Origin: Candidatus Thermochlorobacter aerophilus
Lineage (GTDB): Bacteria; Bacteroidota; Chlorobiia; Chlorobiales; Thermochlorobacteraceae
Assembly: GCA_002794105.1 (NCBI GenBank)
Contig: PHFL01000072.1
Coordinates: forward strand, 1-40,406
Direction of reading: 5' to 3'
DNA length: 40,406 nt
This document shows, piece by piece, positions 35,903 through 40,406 of the stretch. The number at the start of each line of letters is the position of its first letter. Position 1 is the stretch's first letter. The notes below the pieces were generated by a model. That model worked only from the letters and a program-made list of their open reading frames with translations, was not told the DNA's origin and searched no databases. The translations under genes and the position numbers were made by a program.

Positions 35903-37360
35903 CTACTTGATGAGCATCATTTTCTTGGTAGCCACAAAATCCCGACTGCGCAACCGATACAAATACATCCCACTCGCCATCCCCGACATATTCACCTGAT
36001 ACCGATAACTCCCCGCACTCAACTCCCCATCCACCACCGTCATCACCCGCTGACCTAACACATTATACACCTCCAACACCGTCCGACTCGGCAAACGCAA
36101 ATTAAACTCTATCACCGTGCTCGAGTTGAACGGATTCGGATAGTTCTGACTCAAACTATACTCCTTCGGCATCACAAATTCCTTGACTTCTGCGGTGTGA
36201 ATGACGCCGTTGAAATCCACATCTTCCAGCTTGTAGTAGTAGGTTTCGCCGGGCAATAGTTTGCTTTTGTCAATCCATTCGTATTTGCCGCCGGTGGTGG
36301 AGGTGCCTTTGCCGACAAGGGCGTCGTGGGTGCGGTAGGAGGCGAGTTCTTCAAAGCCGCTGTCTCGGAAGCGAGAGCGCGAGACGATGAAGCCGGCGTT
36401 ATTGACTTCGGAGGCGGTTTCCCACTTGAGTTTGACGCCTTCATCGACGGCGGTGATGGCAAAGCTCACCAGCTCCACAGGCAGCGGATTGTCGTTTGGC
36501 ACTGTGCTCGCCGCCGTGACAAACACACAGAGCGATGACGACGAGAGGCTTGCAATGTCAGCTGACACGATTGCCGCTGGGAATGGTGTAAAGGCCGCCG
36601 CCGGATTACCCCCAGCTTGCCACACGGTTGAGCCAGTTGGCGGGTTGTCCGTGGTAGAGGCGACAGTCAGCCCGCCTGGGTTAGAGGCAAATTCATCGAC
36701 CGGGTCAACGGTATTGATGCTTAGCTGAACGCGTGGCGTGCCGCTGAATGTGCCAGAGCGGTCAATTCGGTAGTAGCGCACGCCCGAGAGGTTGTTGAGT
36801 CCTGCACCCGGTATGCCCGGTGGCGCTGTGTTAATCATTCTGACGGTAACCTCTGTGACTGCTGTGGCTGTGCCCGATACCGAGACGGGGCGATAGATGC
36901 CATCGCCAGCGATTGGAAAGAAACGAGCGGTCGGTGTTGTCGCAGCAGGATAGGTCATCCTTAGAATGCCATCCACAAAGGCACTTGGGCTACCATGTCC
37001 AAACTGGCTTCGGTTGGCTAAGGTGAGCACATTCGTGCCCGTTTGAATAATGCCGCTGAAGAGATAGAGTGAATCTGGGTTGTTAATTCCTTGACCCACG
37101 GTCAGGTTTGTGCCCAGCGTTACGGTGGGCGACGAGCCCGTGCGATTGACGGTGAGACGGCGCAAGGTTTGTCCGCCCGTGCCCGTGGTAAAGTTCAGCG
37201 TGCCGAGCGCGCCTGTGCCAGTAATGCTCATATCTGAATTCGATGAGCCGGTAATCGTGCCTGTGCCGCTGACGGTGCCACCGAGTGCCAGCGTGTTTGG
37301 AACCGTTGCACTTCCGCCAATCGCGAAGGCACCACTCGTGAGCGTGAGCGTGCCGGGCAC
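35903..37360 (-). CDS. Giant repetitive surface protein, C-terminal part with T9SS sorting domain
   Basis: This is the 3' part of the gene whose 5' part lies at 37083-40406. The nominal GTG at 37360 (MPGTLTLTSGAFAIGGSATV) is not a natural start, because the preceding frame carries the same kind of repeats up to the breakpoint. The part is 485 residues: beta-strand repeats (TLALGGTVSGTGTITGSSNS), an Ig/fibronectin-like region (WETASEVNNAGFIVSRSR, GETYYYKLEDVDFNGVIHTA), and a type A T9SS sorting domain (EYSLSQNYPNPFNSSTVIEF near 400 to the terminal ATKKMMLIK). The protein is exported across the outer membrane and probably anchored. A terminator follows at 35841-35872. Confidence 0.88.
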   Translation of the reverse strand: MPGTLTLTSGAFAIGGSATVPNTLALGGTVSGTGTITGSSNSDMSITGTGALGTLNFTTGTGGQTLRRLTVNRTGSSPTVTLGTNLTVGQGINNPDSLYLFSGIIQTGTNVLTLANRSQFGHGSPSAFVDGILRMTYPAATTPTARFFPIAGDGIYRPVSVSGTATAVTEVTVRMINTAPPGIPGAGLNNLSGVRYYRIDRSGTFSGTPRVQLSINTVDPVDEFASNPGGLTVASTTDNPPTGSTVWQAGGNPAAAFTPFPAAIVSADIASLSSSSLCVFVTAASTVPNDNPLPVELVSFAITAVDEGVKLKWETASEVNNAGFIVSRSRFRDSGFEELASYRTHDALVGKGTSTTGGKYEWIDKSKLLPGETYYYKLEDVDFNGVIHTAEVKEFVMPKEYSLSQNYPNPFNSSTVIEFNLRLPSRTVLEVYNVLGQRVMTVVDGELSAGSYRYQVNMSGMASGMYLYRLRSRDFVATKKMMLIK

Positions 37361-40300
37361 CGAAAGCTGTTGATGGCGCCGTTGAAGTTGCCAAGGTCAG
37401 CGTGCCGCTGGGTTTATTGACGGTCATGTTGTTGAAGGTGAGCGTGCCGCCGCCCGTGCGCGTGATGGTTTGCGCACCCGTGCCGTTGAAGGTTACGGTT
37501 GAAGTGCCACCGTTGAATGCTGTTACAGGGAAGGGATTATTCAGGGTAAAATTGCCACCTACAGTTAAGTTATGATTGTTCGTGGCAAAGGTCAAGTTTC
37601 CTGTTCCACCGGTTCTTCTTACCAACAAGTTACCCGCAACGGTTGTAGCACCAGCCAAGGTTTTTGTTTCACTTGTAGCACCTCCCGTTTTGGTTAGCGT
37701 TAAGTTTCCGTAGGTAACAGCGGCAATGGTTTGGTTTGTATTTGCTGTGTAATCCACCGTGCTGGTGGGCGCAAGGTTGTATGTGCCGTAGTTCGCAGGG
37801 AAATTGTTTGTGCCAGTCAGTGTGAGCGTGGTGCCTGCGCCCATCGTCATGGTGCCGCCCGAGCTGGCGCGGTTGAGCGTAAAGCCTTGCATATTCAGCG
37901 TGCCACCGGAGATAGTCAAATCGCCGTTGATGGTCGTGTTTGCCGCTAAGGTTTTTGTGCCTGCTGAGATTTCCAAGTTGCCGTAGGTGGTCGGCGTTGT
38001 GGGCAGGGTGTAAGCGGCTGTGTTGGCATACTCGACTGTGCCGCTGGCTAAGAAGGTCGCGTCGAGCGGCGGCAAGGTTGGGGTTGCCGTTACATCATAG
38101 CGCAGTCGCCCGTTGCCAGAGATTGTGCCAATAGGTGGCACTGTCGTTCGCTGCACCACCAGCGTTCCCGTTGCTTGAATTTCGGTTGAGGCACCGTTTA
38201 TCGTGCCTGTAGCGGGTATGGTAATGGTTTGATTATTACCGATAATAACGGGATTACTTGCTCCTGGTGGACTACTTGCAGGCGGGCCACCAAACCCCAC
38301 TGTCGACCATGACCCTGCGACATTCCAGTTACCTCCGAGACTGTAATAGACGGTCAACGTTCCAAAAGCTGATGGTTCGCCTACGGTAAAGTCGCCTTGA
38401 ATGACGTTGATGTTCGGGAACACAACGGTTCTTGGCGGACCTGCGGTTCGGGTAAAGGCAGCATTAGTTGTCCAAGTGGTTGGCACATAGTAGCCGCCTT
38501 GATAGAGGGCAGTGTTTCCTTCTTCGGTAATCGTTGCGGGATATTGATAGGTATGCGAGACGGTTGGATTGCCCAGCCCGGTGCGGGTTACGCGCCAGTA
38601 GTAGAGCAAGGCGTTGTTGCTTCCTGTCGCAAGTGGGTGTCGCGCATCAACGGGGGCAACGGTGATGGTGCCTGCGCCGTCGCTTGCAGTTACATTGAGT
38701 TGCGCGGGCGTGTAGTTTGTGCCAGTGCCAATCGGGAACGTAAAGTTACCGGTCGCATTGTAGTGCTTGGTAACACCTGTTGCGGAAACCGAGCCACTGG
38801 TGCGAATCATGTTCGTGGCACTGGGCGTGCCGCCAATCGCCGTGTTATCGGTATTGCGAATCACGAGTCCATTGTTGCCAATATCTAAAACGCCGCTTGT
38901 CAGTGTCAGCACGCCACCTGAGCCAACGGTATTGCGGATACCGAGCGTGCCGCTTGCGAGCGTTACGCCTGCCCCATTGTTAATCGTGAGGTTGTAAAAG
39001 TCTGTCGTGCCGTTAATGGTTTGTGCCGTTGTGCCGCTGAAAGTTACGGTGCGCGTGTTGGTTTCGGCATCAAAAACGCCTGCTGTGGTCGTCCAGTTGC
39101 CAATGATGGCAAGGTCGGTATTTGCGCCCAGTTGCACGGTGTTCGGCGAGGCGGTGTTGTTTAGCGTGACATTTCGGAAGGTAATTGTGCCGCCGCCTGT
39201 GCGTGTAATCACCTGCGGTGCTGATTGTCCCGAAAGTCCTGAACCGTTGAACGTGACAGTCGAAGTTGAGCCAACAGCAAACGTGCCGTTCTGCACGGTA
39301 AAGTTTCCACCCACCGTGAAATTGCGCGGTTCTTGCCCGTCTGTTCCAGTCACACGATATAGCCTAAACTCTCCGCCTGTGTTTAAGGTGAAATCATTCA
39401 GCACGACAAAATCTTGGGGTGTCGCTTGCGCACCGCCCACGTTTGCCGTGTAAGAGGTGCCGTCGCCAATTTGCAAATTCCAGAACGGCACGACGGAAAC
39501 AATCGCGCATGGCTGATTGACGTTGGTTGCGCTGGAAATCACTTGCACGGTGCCGCCCGTCACGTTGTGCGAGGCATTATCGATTCGAATTGCAACACCT
39601 GAACCACCTGCGCCGCCGACTGGGTTGCGCCTATCGATGCGGAGCAACCCGCCCGACATATTGAACTGACTGCCTGCGTTTCGGATAAGCAAGTCCGCCA
39701 CTGTGATTTGGTTGACACCGGGCGACGTTGCATTTGGCGCATTCGCACGGTTGTTGGAAAGAATGACCGTGCCGCCGCTTTGGGTATAAATCAACTGCGT
39801 CGGAGATGCCGAATTTTCAGGGCGAATTGCGCCGCCAATGGTCATTGTGCCGCCGCTGACTTCTATGACCGATGTGTTACCCCGATAGACGATGCTGTTT
39901 TCAGCCACACCGGTGTTATCGTTCCCAATTTGGATTTGCCCATCGGAGAGTTGAAGCGTGCCTTCCAGCACGAGTTGATTATTCGATGCCCCAGATTGAA
40001 TTCTTGCGATGGCACTTGGGTGATTCACCCACAAGCGCGCCGTGCCGGGAATAATGTAGTTTGGCGAACCTGTGCTCAGCGTGATGGTATGCCCTGCCGA
40101 TACGCGGAAGGTGCCATTTTCCAACACGAGCGATTTATTGTCGGTTGTCGGTCCCGACAGCGTAAAGTTCGAGGCTGTCACATCAAGAATTGGCGTTTGC
40201 GAAGTGCCTTTATTGACACGCAAGACATTGAAGTCCGTTGTTGCTCCTGTGCCTGAAATCGTGGCATTGCTCGTGCCAGTGAAAGTTACGCGCGCACGGC

Positions 40301-40406
40301 GGACACTTGCCCCCGTGCCATCGCTCATGTCAAAAGTGCCGTTATTCGTTAAGTTGCCGCCAATTGAGAGTCGTTTGCACGTCAGTGCTGTGGTTGCTAC
40401 ATCAAA
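37083..40406 (-). CDS. Giant repetitive surface protein, N-terminal part (5' end outside the window; frameshifted at 3' end)
   Basis: The frame is open to the window edge (FDVATTALTCKRLSIGGNLT precedes the first internal Met at 40328), so the true start and signal peptide lie beyond 40406. The product is almost wholly Thr/Gly/Asn/Ser-rich beta-strand repeats, as in parallel beta-helix autotransporter-like adhesins. Examples are GGNFTVQNGTFAVGSTSTVT near 39300 and TVTFNGTGAQTITRTGGGTL near 37470. The text ITRTGGGT occurs at least twice. From about 37400 the frame turns into His/Arg-rich nonsense (GARHAHAHEWCLRDWRKCNG) and stops at 37083, while real repeats continue in the 35903-37360 frame. 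It probably acts in adhesion or surface coating. The substrate is unknown. Confidence 0.85.
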   Translation of the reverse strand, partial: FDVATTALTCKRLSIGGNLTNNGTFDMSDGTGASVRRARVTFTGTSNATISGTGATTDFNVLRVNKGTSQTPILDVTASNFTLSGPTTDNKSLVLENGTFRVSAGHTITLSTGSPNYIIPGTARLWVNHPSAIARIQSGASNNQLVLEGTLQLSDGQIQIGNDNTGVAENSIVYRGNTSVIEVSGGTMTIGGAIRPENSASPTQLIYTQSGGTVILSNNRANAPNATSPGVNQITVADLLIRNAGSQFNMSGGLLRIDRRNPVGGAGGSGVAIRIDNASHNVTGGTVQVISSATNVNQPCAIVSVVPFWNLQIGDGTSYTANVGGAQATPQDFVVLNDFTLNTGGEFRLYRVTGTDGQEPRNFTVGGNFTVQNGTFAVGSTSTVTFNGSGLSGQSAPQVITRTGGGTITFRNVTLNNTASPNTVQLGANTDLAIIGNWTTTAGVFDAETNTRTVTFSGTTAQTINGTTDFYNLTINNGAGVTLASGTLGIRNTVGSGGVLTLTSGVLDIGNNGLVIRNTDNTAIGGTPSATNMIRTSGSVSATGVTKHYNATGNFTFPIGTGTNYTPAQLNVTASDGAGTITVAPVDARHPLATGSNNALLYYWRVTRTGLGNPTVSHTYQYPATITEEGNTALYQGGYYVPTTWTTNAAFTRTAGPPRTVVFPNINVIQGDFTVGEPSAFGTLTVYYSLGGNWNVAGSWSTVGFGGPPASSPPGASNPVIIGNNQTITIPATGTINGASTEIQATGTLVVQRTTVPPIGTISGNGRLRYDVTATPTLPPLDATFLASGTVEYANTAAYTLPTTPTTYGNLEISAGTKTLAANTTINGDLTISGGTLNMQGFTLNRASSGGTMTMGAGTTLTLTGTNNFPANYGTYNLAPTSTVDYTANTNQTIAAVTYGNLTLTKTGGATSETKTLAGATTVAGNLLVRRTGGTGNLTFATNNHNLTVGGNFTLNNPFPVTAFNGGTSTVTFNGTGAQTITRTGGGTLTFNNMTVNKPSGTLTLATSTAPSTAFGARHAHAHEWCLRDWRKCNGSKHAGTRWHRQRHRHDYRLIEFRYEHYWHRRARHAELYHGHGRTNLAPSHRQSHGLVAHRNAGHKPDRGSRN

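Noticed and set aside
37444..39209. Possible CRISPR or tandem-repeat array in the surface-protein region
   Set aside because: Repeat units are imperfect, irregularly spaced and in frame with protein repeats; there are no uniform spacers.
37110..39453. Several plus-strand open frames with Val/Pro-rich text opposite the surface protein
   Set aside because: They arise because Gly/Thr-rich repeat codons are also stop-poor on the other strand; they have no start context or domain.

Overview
The window (about 40.4 kb, roughly 47-50% G+C by eye) looks like a chromosomal segment of a member of the Chlorobiota/Bacteroidota lineage. It is most likely an aerobic or microaerobic Chlorobiota relative (Chloroherpeton/Thermochlorobacter-like), not a strictly anaerobic green sulfur bacterium. 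Two proteins end in type IX secretion sorting domains of the NYPNPFN...KKMM type. Several plus-strand genes carry promoters of the Bacteroidota form (TTTG / N19-20 / TAnnTTTG). A SCO1-type copper chaperone next to DUF420 implies a heme-copper oxidase. The organism assignment is inference; no rRNA or marker phylogeny is possible here.

Layout. 0.1-4.3 kb (minus): an ECF sigma factor, then the run SCO1 - DUF420 - fused PabB/PabC (oxidase assembly and p-aminobenzoate synthesis). 4.5-7.6 kb (plus): rpmG with its own terminator, then a secreted tripeptidyl-peptidase II-like subtilase. 7.6-18.6 kb (minus): hisB and a zinc-ribbon AAA ATPase; a secreted GH13 amylase with a T9SS tail; DUF58; SppA; an OppF/DppF ATPase; an unknown 235-residue protein; the MeaB GTPase. 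18.7-22.3 kb (plus): a GT39-type glycosyltransferase and aspS. 22.3-25.6 kb (minus): mfd, split by a frameshift. 25.7-27.9 kb (plus): a small secreted Cys-containing protein, a solitary NuoI-like ferredoxin and sucC. 27.9-30.8 kb (minus): a large secreted GH57-fold protein that appears to have lost its catalytic residues. 30.9-34.2 kb (plus): queC, tRNA-Ala(GGC), a 7-TM protein and purF. 34.2-35.5 kb (minus): a cryptochrome-DASH/photolyase. 35.5-35.9 kb: a non-coding stretch with two REP-like repeats and a terminator. 35.9-40.4 kb (minus): a very long repetitive T9SS-anchored surface protein, frameshifted, whose N-terminus lies outside the window.

Most of the window is housekeeping. The unusual material is the secreted set: the TPPII-like protease, the GH13 amylase with a Lys in the NHD motif, the GH57-like pseudoenzyme and the giant repeat protein. 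Also notable are a set of well-spaced Bacteroidota-type promoters, two clean inverted repeats upstream of regulatory or unknown genes, and two broken reading frames that may be real or may be sequence errors. I saw no CRISPR array, insertion sequence, prophage or obvious defence system.
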